DNA of 64,000 bases, taken from the NCBI RefSeq assembly GCF_018860855.1, contig NZ_JAHKQE010000030.1, positions 269,924 through 333,923 of the forward strand. Direction: 5' to 3'. This document shows, one piece after another, positions 8,848 to 17,335 of the stretch. Within the stretch, counting starts at the first letter, position 1. Each line of letters begins with the position of its first letter. A model generated the notes under the pieces. It did no database searches. It worked only from the letters and a program-made list of their open reading frames with translations, and was not told the origin of the DNA. The translations under genes were made by a program, and so were the position numbers. This DNA comes from Amphritea atlantica (GTDB taxonomy: Bacteria > Pseudomonadota > Gammaproteobacteria > Pseudomonadales > Balneatricaceae).

Positions 8848-10179
8848 ATGGCTCGTGCTCCTAGAAAAAATCGTGAGTTTCGTGATTTTAAATTAGGCAT
8901 TATTTTTCTCCTGTTTGTCTCTGTGATTCTGTTTGCGGTGACACTGTGGTGGATCAGTCCTGCTGATATGTTAGCGTTGATGCATTTTGATCAGTGGTCG
9001 GCGGTTGCAGACTCTCTGAACCTGATTATAGGCTTACCTATCGCATTTGCGGGGGCCTATGTAGCGATTGCGATCGCTTCGCGTACTGCCGATATCTCTG
9101 CTCGTCAGCAATCGCAAGAACTGCATACCTATTACGAGGGTTTGCACGAACAACTGATCGATAGCTATTATGCGATCACGCAATCTGCGAATAGTTTAGT
9201 GTCCGCTTCTAACCGGTTTGAAGAGGGCTTTTATTCCTTTCTTAAGCGCGAAACGGCGGCTAAATATTCGGTGATCAACTTCATTGATGATCAGCATAAA
9301 GCCAGTTACATCCAAGAGATTTTAGCCACCAATAAAAACGGTATTACCGATGTATTAGAAAAGCTGCACACCGATATAAAGCAGCATATTCAACAGCTTG
9401 TAGACTCTATTGATTTGGCATTCAAATATTCATCGGTGAATGAATCGTGGAATATTTCAGTGCAAGCGCCGGGAAAGAAGATACTGCTTTTAGACGCCTA
9501 TGAGCACGGATATTTTAAAGGCCAATTTATCGGCGCGGGGAGCAGTGAAAATTGGTTAGCGGATGCTAAAAATGCTGTTATGGAGCGGCTGGATCTTCAG
9601 GAGGTCAGCAACTCTTTAACCGGCTCGAATGAGAAGGTTCATCCATTATTGCCTTTCTGCTTTTACATTTCAGAGCTTAATGAGCTGAAGGAAAGCGTGG
9701 GTGCTGACCTAGGACGCTGGAGCCCTGAAGTGCTCTTGGCGGGTTATTTTTTAATGACGCACACCACACCGAATCAATCAGGTAAGTGCTTGTATTTTAA
9801 TACGGGAGCGCTGTTTTTGGTTGATCTGATTAATAACCTACCTAGCTCACAGCAGATTAAATACGCATTCTCTCACCGCTATGCTGAAACAGAGCAAATT
9901 CTTTATGGGGCCTCTGACGAAGCCAGTGAAAGCGACCTCTATAAAGCGGCGGAAGACTCATATGAAAGCCTTGGCGATGACAGTAAAAAACTGTTTTCAA
10001 TGTTATCCAAGAATATTCAGCTATCCCACTATTCGCCTCGCATTCGTAGCACACGCAAGACGATTGAGGCGGTTCTTGCTACCTACGGTCCAGACGATGA
10101 GATTCCTTTGCTGGGTATTAAGTATGAATTATTGAATACCGCTTCTGAAGATGATCGTTACGATAGCGCCAAGGTGTAG
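8848..10179 (+). CDS. Membrane-anchored protein of the AAA+ protease operon
   Basis: A 443-residue protein with a basic N-terminus (ARAPRKNR), two predicted membrane helices (about 16-36 and 57-78) joined by a short loop, then about 360 soluble residues predicted to be cytoplasmic by the positive-inside rule. The region after the second helix (ARQQSQELHTYYEGLHEQL) looks like a coiled coil. I do not recognise a family. As last gene of the operon, two bases after the second YbjN-like gene, it may dock the soluble protease or its adaptors at the inner membrane, replacing the membrane helices FtsH would normally carry. That role is inference from context only. Confidence 0.75.
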   Translation: MARAPRKNREFRDFKLGIIFLLFVSVILFAVTLWWISPADMLALMHFDQWSAVADSLNLIIGLPIAFAGAYVAIAIASRTADISARQQSQELHTYYEGLHEQLIDSYYAITQSANSLVSASNRFEEGFYSFLKRETAAKYSVINFIDDQHKASYIQEILATNKNGITDVLEKLHTDIKQHIQQLVDSIDLAFKYSSVNESWNISVQAPGKKILLLDAYEHGYFKGQFIGAGSSENWLADAKNAVMERLDLQEVSNSLTGSNEKVHPLLPFCFYISELNELKESVGADLGRWSPEVLLAGYFLMTHTTPNQSGKCLYFNTGALFLVDLINNLPSSQQIKYAFSHRYAETEQILYGASDEASESDLYKAAEDSYESLGDDSKKLFSMLSKNIQLSHYSPRIRSTRKTIEAVLATYGPDDEIPLLGIKYELLNTASEDDRYDSAKV

Positions 10180-10622
10180 CAACCGTTGGACAAAGGTGAG
10201 AGCTATTTTGAACCATAACCGGTGACTTTTTAAATTCTTGCGGTTTTTTAAGATCGCTTAGATGCTGAATGATTGTTGATCATTAGCAAGTCGAGCATCT
10301 AGCGAGCGCTTGAGTAGAGTGGATTTTTGTGCCGTCGTATGAAGCGAGCAGCGCACAATGCTCAGAGGGATTTGAGTCGCTTCTGTTGTTAAATTTGTTT
10401 CGATTCAGTTGCTTGGAAGTGGGTGGTTAGTCCTGTAGTCAATAACGTCATTTTGCTATTCGATTTAACCGACTCTAATAGTTGTAAAAATATTGGCAGA
10501 TAGGGCTTGCATTTAATGTTTATATTCGGATAATAGCCCTCAAGTTGTTGAGCTGAAAGGGATTTGAAGCAGGTCTCAACTTAGACAGAGTCAGTTAAAT
10601 TACAGCTGAGTCTTTATGTTTT
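10180..10622. other. Non-coding gap between the protease operon and tRNA-Leu
   Basis: About 440 bp without a credible ORF. The right part holds a candidate promoter for the tRNA pair (see 10507-10534). No clear terminator hairpin with a T run was found after the operon. Confidence 0.5.
10507..10534 (+). promoter_or_regulatory. Candidate sigma-70 promoter for tRNA-Leu/tRNA-Gly
   Basis: TTGCAT (10507-10512) and GATAAT (10529-10534) with a 16-bp spacer, about 90 nt upstream of tRNA-Leu. It is a weaker match than the promoter at 3996. The need for a separate promoter follows from the 6.4-kb separation from tRNA-Cys. Confidence 0.5.
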
Positions 10623-10709
10623 GCCCGGATGATGGAATCGGTAGACATAGGAGACTTAAAATCTCCCGACTGAAAGGTCGTGCCGGTTCAAGTCCGGCTC
10701 CGGGCACCA
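10623..10709 (+). tRNA. tRNA-Leu (anticodon TAA)
   Basis: An 87-nt type II tRNA with a long variable arm. Acceptor GCCCGGA/TCCGGGC, anticodon loop CTTAAAA (TAA), T-loop GGTTCAAG and encoded CCA. In E. coli the matching leuZ follows cysT directly; here the AAA+ operon lies between them. Confidence 0.97.
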
Positions 10710-10755
10710 TTTAATGATCATTCAATGGATGAATGATTAGAGTAAAAAAAGTGAA

Positions 10756-10831
10756 GCGGAATTAGCTCAGTTGGTAGAGCGGAACCTTGCCAAGGTTCAG
10801 GTCGTCGGTTCGAGCCCGATATTCCGCTCCA
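10756..10831 (+). tRNA. tRNA-Gly (anticodon GCC), second copy
   Basis: All 76 nt are identical to the copy at 4047-4122, in the same orientation. It lies 46 nt after tRNA-Leu and is probably co-transcribed with it. The two identical genes make 76-bp direct repeats around a 6.6-kb segment. Confidence 0.98.
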
Positions 10832-11086
10832 GTTTCACTTGTTATTCTTCTGCATCTCTTCTTTGCTAAATCTATCTCATAGTTCTTTATGTCCAGCTGC
10901 ATAGCTTAGAGCATTAAGCATTTCTATATTTTCCTCATCCTTTGTTAGTCATTTATCCTCAATACCTTGCTACGGTTATCGATTCAAAAAAATCTAAACG
11001 CTAAGCGATCAACGTTAATGGTTACTAAAGAGAGTGCGGCGACCACCTATGCATGTGTCTGAGTGATCGCACGAGAGTCTATGTTG

Positions 11087-12094
11087 TTATTGATCGCGAA
11101 AAATTTCGAGTGTGGTATCCAGCATTCGGTTTGAAAAACCCCATTCGTTATCATACCAAGCAAAAACCTTTACCAGACCGTCCATTACATGGGTTTGATT
11201 ACTATCAAAAATAGACGACGCTGAATGGTGATTGAAATCCACCGACACCAGTGGAAGCTCATTATATTCGAGTATATTTTTTAGGCTACCTTGGGATGCT
11301 TCTCGCATTAGTTGGTTAATCTCTTCTACCGAGGTTTTGCGGCCAGGCCTAAAGCAGAGATCCACCAGTGATACGTTTGCTGTCGGCACACGCACGGCGA
11401 GTCCTGTCAATTTGCCTTTCAGTTCAGGCATTACAATGCCAACCGCTTCAGCAGCGCCGGTACGGGTAGGGATCATCGATAGACCCGCAGCCCGTGCGCG
11501 ATAGATATCATTGCTATAAACATCCAGCAGGTGTTGATCGTTTGTGTAGGCGTGAATCGTCGTCATAATACCTTCAGTAATGCCGATATTATCGTTCAAC
11601 GTTTTGGCGACAGGGGCGAGGCAGTTGGTGGTGCATGAAGCGTTGGATATGACCTTGTGCTCAGGTTTGAGAATGCCGTGGTTAACGCCGTAGACAATCG
11701 TGGCGTCGGCATTTTTGGCAGGGGCCGATACTAAAACGCGCTTAGCGCCCTGATCTAGATGGACCGACGCAGTTTCTCTGCTGGTAAAGTGACCGGTACA
11801 TTCATAAACGATATCAATATTCAGTTCAGCCCACGGTAGGGCGTGAGGATCCGCTTCACTGATAATTTTAATGTCATCCCCAGCCACTCTCATTAAATCA
11901 CCTTCGGCGCTGACAGGATGATTGAAGTGTCCATGTACGCTATCGAACTCAGTTAGATGTGCGTTAACTTTGCTGTCGCCGAGATCGTTAATAGCAATAA
12001 TTTTAATCTGGCTATTTTTACCTGACTCGTAAAGGGCGCGAAGAATATTGCGACCTATGCGTCCATAACCATTTATCGCGACTCTGATAGGCAT
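11087..12094 (-). CDS. gap: Type I glyceraldehyde-3-phosphate dehydrogenase
   Basis: NAD(P)-dependent oxidation and phosphorylation of glyceraldehyde 3-phosphate in glycolysis or its reversal. The start at 12094 gives 335 residues, the family length, and is preceded by AAGGAG six nt upstream; an in-frame ATG at 12115 has no such site. Visible motifs are the Rossmann start [16 protein letters not shown], the active-site SASCTTNC-type segment with C154, [17 protein letters not shown] and WYDNEWGFS. Erythrose-4-phosphate dehydrogenase (epd) is a close relative and cannot be strictly excluded, but [12 protein letters not shown] favours GAPDH. It stands alone, convergent with the tRNA genes and divergent from the KfrA-like gene. 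Confidence 0.9.
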   Translation of the reverse strand: MPIRVAINGYGRIGRNILRALYESGKNSQIKIIAINDLGDSKVNAHLTEFDSVHGHFNHPVSAEGDLMRVAGDDIKIISEADPHALPWAELNIDIVYECTGHFTSRETASVHLDQGAKRVLVSAPAKNADATIVYGVNHGILKPEHKVISNASCTTNCLAPVAKTLNDNIGITEGIMTTIHAYTNDQHLLDVYSNDIYRARAAGLSMIPTRTGAAEAVGIVMPELKGKLTGLAVRVPTANVSLVDLCFRPGRKTSVEEINQLMREASQGSLKNILEYNELPLVSVDFNHHSASSIFDSNQTHVMDGLVKVFAWYDNEWGFSNRMLDTTLEIFRDQ

Positions 12095-12319
12095 GAGGTG
12101 CTCCTTGTGTTGCATGACTTTAGTTTCAGCATAAAACGATAATGCAATAAAGCAAAGTCTGGTAAAAATTAAACTGCGCAGAGACCTCTTATTTTGAGGT
12201 GGTGGGTCGATGGGGTCTATAAAATAGCAGGGGATTTAACTGGTCGCATTGATGCAACTGATATAAGATTAGTATCCAATATGTATTGTGTATTTTTAAT
12301 ATCAATGTGGCCTGAGATA

Positions 12320-13195
12320 ATGCTGACAACACAGCCTAAAACCTATGAAAAAGTATTTGAAATCGCTGATAACTTACTGGCTGAGGGGCGCAAGCCAACG
12401 CAGCAGATGGTACGCAATGAGCTAGGCTCAGGTAGTCTTACTACCATCAATAAGGCGTTAAATGATTGGTGGCAGGGGTTAGGAAAAAGACTGTTAGAGC
12501 AAAACGCCCGTCCAGAGATACCTGAACCCGTATTTAATAGCGCTAACACCCTATGGCAGCAAGCACTGGCCTATGCCGAACATCAGTTGTCAGATCAACG
12601 ACAACAATTAGAACAGCACTATCTCGAGCTAGAATCCTCACTCGAAGGGCAAAATACGGCCCACCGAGATGATCTACGTCGCTTGCAGGACCTATCTGAT
12701 AAACTAATGGCTGAAAATCAGCAAAACCTTGCGTATATTGCACAGCTGCAGAAAAAACAGCTGGAGCAGGACGAAAGAGAGATGCGTCTTGAAGCGGAAA
12801 ATCGTGATCTAAAGCGTCAAATTAAAGAGTATGAGATTACTCTAGATCGGATGGAACGTTGTGGTGATGGCAATCACCAGCAGGAATTGCTGGAGTATCA
12901 ACATAAAAATCAGTACCTTGAGGGAGAGTCTTCTCGGCTGGAAAAGCACCTGCAAACGTTGCAAGATGAAAATCGTCAGCTCAGAGAGTCTCTATTTGAT
13001 GTTGAGCGCAGCAGTATTAAAGAGAAACACCAGTTGGAGCAGGTAATCAGCCAACAAGATTTGCGCTATCAGGAACTTGAGCAGCGCTCCACGTCTAGTC
13101 GTCTTGAGCCGCTGCTCGAAGCTCGGTTAAAAGAAAAAGAGAGTGAAGTTGAACGGCTTCATTCCTTGCTAGAAAACTTTAAGTTAAAGTCATAA
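12320..13195 (+). CDS. KfrA-like DNA-binding coiled-coil protein
   Basis: The N-terminus (TYEKVFEIADNLLAEGRKPTQQMVRNELGSGSLTTINKALNDWW) matches the KfrA N-terminal DNA-binding domain, here about residues 7-55. It is followed by ~200 residues of almost continuous coiled coil rich in Q, E, L and R (about 75-285). KfrA proteins are known from plasmids as autorepressors and nucleoid-like filament formers; chromosomal relatives are uncharacterised to my knowledge. The ORF is open 42 codons further upstream, but homology begins just after the ATG at 12320, which I prefer; ATG 12305 is an alternative. Neither has a strong ribosome site. Its position about 2 kb from dif suggests, by inference only, a possible nucleoid-structuring role near the terminus. 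Confidence 0.8.
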   Translation: MLTTQPKTYEKVFEIADNLLAEGRKPTQQMVRNELGSGSLTTINKALNDWWQGLGKRLLEQNARPEIPEPVFNSANTLWQQALAYAEHQLSDQRQQLEQHYLELESSLEGQNTAHRDDLRRLQDLSDKLMAENQQNLAYIAQLQKKQLEQDEREMRLEAENRDLKRQIKEYEITLDRMERCGDGNHQQELLEYQHKNQYLEGESSRLEKHLQTLQDENRQLRESLFDVERSSIKEKHQLEQVISQQDLRYQELEQRSTSSRLEPLLEARLKEKESEVERLHSLLENFKLKS

Positions 13196-13215
13196 TTAGT
13201 TGAATTATAGGGATT

Positions 13216-13668
13216 ATGGACACATATCTGGATAAAGGCTCCGCCTACGGAGAGATTCTGGAAGGGATCAAAAGCTGCGACCCCGACGGTTCTGTTTGCT
13301 GCACGGACGAGGTTGTTTTTAACCTGGGCAAGGTCGTCTTGGTCAAAGAAAAATTGGCGGGGATTACCCTGCAATTAGTAGATGAACAGGGTTATGCCAT
13401 TCGCCAGGTGACCAGCAAAAAGCCCTCTGATGATCAGCCCAGCGATCGCCATTTAAGCACCCGCCAAGCCGCCGTTATCCGAGCGTTGGAGAAGGTATTG
13501 ATGCATTGTAAGAAGGAGGGCATTAAGCTCGTCGGCTATAGCGATGAACTCGTTGCCATGCCTGTTGTGGTGCGTTCTGATGATGTTTCGCCGGCTGTAG
13601 CCCTTGATATCGATACCCATGGTGTTTATTGCGGTGCCGATAGTATGGTTGAAAACGATAACAGTTGA
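13216..13668 (+). CDS. Hypothetical protein
   Basis: A 150-residue soluble protein I cannot assign. It has cysteine-containing segments early on (KSCDPDGSVCCTDEV), a beta-rich middle, and a central helix (STRQAAVIRALEKVLMHCKKEGIKLVGY). No signal peptide or membrane segment. The start lies 20 bp after the KfrA-like gene in the same direction, with a purine-rich site (ATAGGGATT) before the ATG, so the two may form an operon. Codon use resembles the neighbours. Confidence 0.65.
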   Translation: MDTYLDKGSAYGEILEGIKSCDPDGSVCCTDEVVFNLGKVVLVKEKLAGITLQLVDEQGYAIRQVTSKKPSDDQPSDRHLSTRQAAVIRALEKVLMHCKKEGIKLVGYSDELVAMPVVVRSDDVSPAVALDIDTHGVYCGADSMVENDNS

Positions 13669-13741
13669 CCTAATCGCTACACTCTGTCGCTTTGATGGGT
13701 ATAATTACTGCACATGATAATCAAATGGATTCAGGCTATAC

Positions 13742-14407
13742 ATGAGCGCTATCACGGTATTATTGGTTGATGATCATCCTGTTGTAAGAGCAGGGTTCCA
13801 GCGTTTATTGGATAATGATAGCCAGATCGATATCATCGCTGAGGCGAGCAGCGGCCAAGAAGCGGTCGAAAAATATCTCTCTGTCCGGCCCGATGTGGTG
13901 ATTATGGATCTGTCGATGCCTACCGACAGCTCTGAAAGCGGTAGTGCGCAGGGTTATGGTGGACTCGAAGCGATCCGCGTTATTCGTGCAAAAGATCCTG
14001 AAGCCCGTGTCTTGGTGTTGACGGTCATGGAGAGTGAGCCGTTTCCAGCCCATGTTGTTCAAGCCGGCGCCTCTGGCTACCTGACTAAGCGTTGCGCGCC
14101 TGACGAGCTTATAAAAGCTGTTCATATGGTGTCAGAAGGGCATACTTACTACGCTGAAAGCATTCGAGAGATGATTACACCCGGAGGCGGCGATTCCTGC
14201 TCGCCTTTTGCCAAACTCACGAAACGTGAATTTCAGGTTTTTTCCTGCTTGGCTCAAGGGCACTCTGCCGCTCAGGTTGCCGAAGATATGTTTCTTAGTC
14301 CTAAAACGGTACATGCCCATCGCGCCAATATTCTGCGCAAACTGGGTATCAATAACAATTCTGAGCTTGTACATCTGGCTATTCGTCATAAGATTGTAGA
14401 AGCCTGA
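13742..14407 (+). CDS. NarL/FixJ-family response regulator, GacA/UvrY-like
   Basis: A 221-residue two-domain regulator. The receiver domain has the acidic pair D10-D11, phospho-acceptor D56 (VVIMDLSMP) and K in YLTKR. A LuxR-type helix-turn-helix follows (LTKREFQVFSCLAQGHSAAQVAEDMFLSPKTVHAHRANILRKLGI). The TVMESEPFPAHVVQAGASGYLTK stretch is close to GacA/UvrY, the regulators of CsrB/Rsm sRNAs. An insert of about nine residues after D56 (DSSESGSAQGY) is unusual. UvrY is normally encoded next to uvrC; here the nearest candidate is 10 kb downstream, beyond the tRNA locus. No cognate kinase is adjacent. The GacA assignment is moderate, the regulator class certain. Confidence 0.85.
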   Translation: MSAITVLLVDDHPVVRAGFQRLLDNDSQIDIIAEASSGQEAVEKYLSVRPDVVIMDLSMPTDSSESGSAQGYGGLEAIRVIRAKDPEARVLVLTVMESEPFPAHVVQAGASGYLTKRCAPDELIKAVHMVSEGHTYYAESIREMITPGGGDSCSPFAKLTKREFQVFSCLAQGHSAAQVAEDMFLSPKTVHAHRANILRKLGINNNSELVHLAIRHKIVEA

Positions 14408-14489
14408 ATAATCTATTTCGGGCCGTGAATTATAGGTTGGCTTTGGGGTCAATCTAGCTTTTCATGCATGCTTATCTGAGGCCCAATCT

Positions 14490-14768
14490 ATGTATAGTCA
14501 GGATCAATCTGAGCTGATACTCGAAGCTGATTTTCTCTGGCGGGAAATAAACGTCGGAGATGAAATCTACCTTGATGCCGATTTTTATAGTGATGATCGG
14601 CGGCTGCTTTGCCGAGGTGTGCCATATCAGGTGCTTGCTAAAACGGACAAAACTTGTGGGGCTCAAGAGCTCATTGTTCAGTCATACCAAACTCAAGAAC
14701 TGGTTGCTGTTTCACCATACCTAGTCTGTAGTTATGAGTGTCCAGCACAGCCTGTTTTAATCTCTTGA
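14490..14768 (+). CDS. Small hypothetical protein
   Basis: A 92-residue acidic protein with no recognised domain. It has a GAGG ribosome site nine nt before the ATG, 83 bp after the response regulator. The composition (INVGDEIYLDADFYSD, then VPYQVLAKTD) suggests a small beta-rich fold. It is the last gene before the gene-poor dif region. Moderately sure it is real because of the ribosome site and ordinary codon use. Confidence 0.5.
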   Translation: MYSQDQSELILEADFLWREINVGDEIYLDADFYSDDRRLLCRGVPYQVLAKTDKTCGAQELIVQSYQTQELVAVSPYLVCSYECPAQPVLIS

Positions 14769-15140
14769 ATTTCTCGTTAATCTACTCGAAAGCGTTCTTT
14801 TAGTGAACGCTCAAAGACCGGCATCAAAGCGTATTTCTATCGTATTAACACCGAATTATTACCTCTAATAACCACACCTAAGGCTATCAAATTAGCAGAG
14901 CAGGCCGGCATCATAATGCCTGTTTTTACATTCGTCGCTGTTTGAATTCTGTGAACCATTAAAGCAAGGTTGAGCATGTGTGCGTAGAGCGATGTTTGGC
15001 GGCAGTTAGTGCCAATAACCTCAAATTTTTCACGTAGCGCACGCTAATTCTTACTGTTTTTCTCTTTAACCAAGCTATAGCGAAGTGAGTAATAGCAGTC
15101 TTTATAATGCCGAAATAGCGGTTATCTTTATAAATATATA

Positions 15141-15168
15141 ACTTCGTATAATGTATATTATGTTAAAT
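15141..15168 (+). other. dif: XerC/XerD chromosome dimer resolution site
   Basis: The 28 bp read ACTTCGTATAA (XerC arm), TGTATA (central region), TTATGTTAAAT (XerD arm). From memory, the central region and the XerD arm match E. coli dif exactly, and the XerC arm keeps its conserved ATAA end. XerCD recombine here to resolve dimeric chromosomes at division, activated by FtsK. It sits in a gene-poor region, with genes mostly running rightwards on its left and often leftwards on its right, as expected at a terminus. Confidence 0.93.
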
Positions 15169-16022
15169 AGGATAATTATTTATGGTTCTGCCTGAGCGGG
15201 TCATGCTGCTTCCTCAGCGCTTTGCTCTATTTAACGTAATCTAAGTTATGGGTAGTCATCTGTATCGTTGTCGCCCGCCGAGTGGATCGTTATAACTCGG
15301 TTAAATCCGTTTGAATTGTTTGAGTGTATGCTGATGGCATTCTTGTCTTGTACTGATGCCAAAACGCATCGTGCGGAGAGGCCCGCTAAATCTTTTTTTG
15401 TGGGTAATACGTGGTTTCATGTAACTCAGCGCACGTCATATTTTAACCTCACTATTCCGTCAGCAGATGACTACCCGACAGGTGTGTTTTCTTCCGGTGA
15501 CTCAACGTAACAATTTGTATTTTTCTAAGCCTTACGGTCACCAAACTAATCTGCCCGTTTAGGGGTAATTCAATCTGGTTGAGAAACTATTGCCTAAATC
15601 GGACCAACTTCACTTAGTGCTTTCGGGAGGCATTCTGTCAATGTAAACAGAACCTGAAACGATGTGCTTATTACTTAACTCTCAAATGCTGTCCTTAAAA
15701 TCAGTCTCGAATAGTCTTCACGTTTTAGCAGCCAATCATCCTACTGATAAACTTGGATACTTGGATAAGTTTGTCGTCCAAAAATCTATCAGTCATCGCA
15801 GGGTAAATAACGAACCTCAATCGTAGAGACATTGATTGGTGATATTCGGGTTCACTGAATGAGCACCTTTGAAACTTTAATGGCTAAGCTAATGCCGATC
15901 TAATCAAGTTGCTGTTGAGATAAGCAGTCGACAGTGATGGCTATCGTTTATCTAAATATCCTTAGAATAAGGTGCTGGGCTTAAGAGCTGAAACACCGTT
16001 ATTAATGCTCTTGATCCTACTT

Positions 16023-16042
16023 CCAGTAGTAGACACTACTGG
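16023..16042. repeat. Perfect inverted repeat upstream of the tyrosine recombinase
   Basis: CCAGTAGT (16023-16030), four-base centre AGAC, ACTACTGG (16035-16042), about 66 bp before the GTG start at 16109. It could be an operator or a recombinase-binding dyad. No T run follows, so a terminator is unlikely. Confidence 0.5.
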
Positions 16043-16108
16043 TAATGAGAGCGTCTAATCTTTATAATACAGCCTTTATCCCGTATCGGTGATTGAGGTT
16101 TAAAGTCT

Positions 16109-17335
16109 GTGTCGAACAAAAACTTTCCCGGCTTACCCTTATTTGATTCAGCTAAGCACTTTAATCAGATCCCTCGTAATGCCACGTTTCCTGATCAATC
16201 GCCTGCGGTTGAGGACTTCGTGCTAAATGTTGCTGTTGATGATGCCTTAGATGATTATCGTTATACCAAAGACTTCCTCTGTAGCTATAGCAAAAAAAGT
16301 CGGGATACCTACGATAAATTCCGAGGTGATGCTGAACGGCTTCTCCTTTGGGCTTGGTTAATCAAAAAGCGATCCATTGCCACATTGCGTCGTCGTGATT
16401 TGGAAGAATACATGGATTTTGTCGCCAAGCCCGACCCTCTATGGCAATCAAAACATATCGAAAAGCGCTTCTTGAGCAATAATGGTCAGCGCCAACCTAA
16501 CCCTAACTGGCGGCCATTTCGTCTTGTGGGGGCCGGTATGGGCAGGCTTAATACTAAATCTTGGCAGGGTTTGTTCTCTAACCTTAGCGTGCTATTTAAC
16601 TATCTTATGGCTGAGGATTATGCGCCTGGCAACCATATTCCAATTGTGAAGAAAAACTGCCCCTATCTACGTCAAGAAACCGGTATCAACACCGCTCGTC
16701 GCTTATCCGAATTGCAGTGGGAATACCTGCTCAGTGCCGCTAAATCGATGGCTGATGCTGACGCCGAACATGAAAGAACACTGTTTGTGGTGGCCACCCT
16801 TAAATCACTTAAACTACGGATTTCAGAGCTTTCTGAACGGCCTAACTGGTTGCCGGTGATGTCCCACTTTCACCGGGATCATGAGGGTAACTGGTGGTTT
16901 CGTACCTACGGTAAAGGTTCCAAAGAGCGGGATGTTTCAATTTCTAATGAGTATATTCAGTTTTTGCAACGATATCGCCTCCATCGAGGCCTGAGTCCCC
17001 TTCCCTCTAAAGACTCTGCTGAACCGGTCATTGAGTCCCGCGTTAAAAACCGTGGCATTGGCAGTCGTCAACTGCGCAATATTGTTGAATGGGCGCTGCA
17101 AGAAGGCTGCCATGCCCTTATTCAGGATGGCTTTGATGTTGAAGCCTCAGAGCTCCGTGCCGCTACCACCCATTGGTTAAGACACACTGGCGCGTCAATG
17201 GAAGTCGCTGCCGGTCGTAATCTTGCACATGTTCAAGCCGACCTAGGTCATGGAAGTATCAGAACTACCGATGAACTGTATGTTGATTCTGACAATATGG
17301 AACGGGCATCGAGCGCCAAAGACCAAGGGGTTTGA
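16109..17335 (+). CDS. Stand-alone tyrosine recombinase/phage-type integrase
   Basis: A 408-residue site-specific recombinase starting at GTG. The N-terminal part (~45-180) looks like a SAM-like core-binding domain (YTKDFLCSYSKKSRDTYDKFRGDAERLLLW in character). The C-terminal catalytic domain has the full set: R237 (LRISE), K269 (TYGKGSK), H355 and R358 (THWLRHT), H381 (LGHGSIRTT) and the nucleophile Y391 (ELYVD). It is neither XerC nor XerD by length and sequence. No excisionase, relaxase or phage gene is nearby and no tRNA abuts it. It sits 0.94 kb from dif, a common landing zone for mobile elements, so it may be the last trace of one, or a resident recombinase of unknown target. Confidence 0.88.
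   Translation: MSNKNFPGLPLFDSAKHFNQIPRNATFPDQSPAVEDFVLNVAVDDALDDYRYTKDFLCSYSKKSRDTYDKFRGDAERLLLWAWLIKKRSIATLRRRDLEEYMDFVAKPDPLWQSKHIEKRFLSNNGQRQPNPNWRPFRLVGAGMGRLNTKSWQGLFSNLSVLFNYLMAEDYAPGNHIPIVKKNCPYLRQETGINTARRLSELQWEYLLSAAKSMADADAEHERTLFVVATLKSLKLRISELSERPNWLPVMSHFHRDHEGNWWFRTYGKGSKERDVSISNEYIQFLQRYRLHRGLSPLPSKDSAEPVIESRVKNRGIGSRQLRNIVEWALQEGCHALIQDGFDVEASELRAATTHWLRHTGASMEVAAGRNLAHVQADLGHGSIRTTDELYVDSDNMERASSAKDQGV

Larger units (their letters stand above)
14769..16108. other. Gene-poor terminus region around dif
   Basis: About 1.3 kb of AT-rich sequence with no credible gene; the longest ORF (15268-15510) begins with TTG, lacks a ribosome site and looks random. It contains the dif site at 15141-15168 and, near the recombinase gene, the dyad at 16023-16042. 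Long non-coding stretches around dif are common. Confidence 0.7.

Noticed and set aside
4961..10179. Transmissible locus of stress tolerance (ClpK/FtsH heat-resistance island)
   Set aside because: That island encodes separate ClpK and FtsH with small heat-shock proteins, YfdX, HdeD and thioredoxin; none of these companions is present and the two AAA+ modules are fused here.
15139..15157. 19-bp identity with the first half of phage P1 loxP (ATAACTTCGTATAATGTAT)
   Set aside because: The right arm of loxP is absent, while the same bases fit a full 28-bp dif. loxP and dif share tyrosine-recombinase site features, so the dif reading explains everything.
15268..15510. 80-residue ORF in the dif gap
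   Set aside because: TTG start, no ribosome site and random-looking sequence in a non-coding region.
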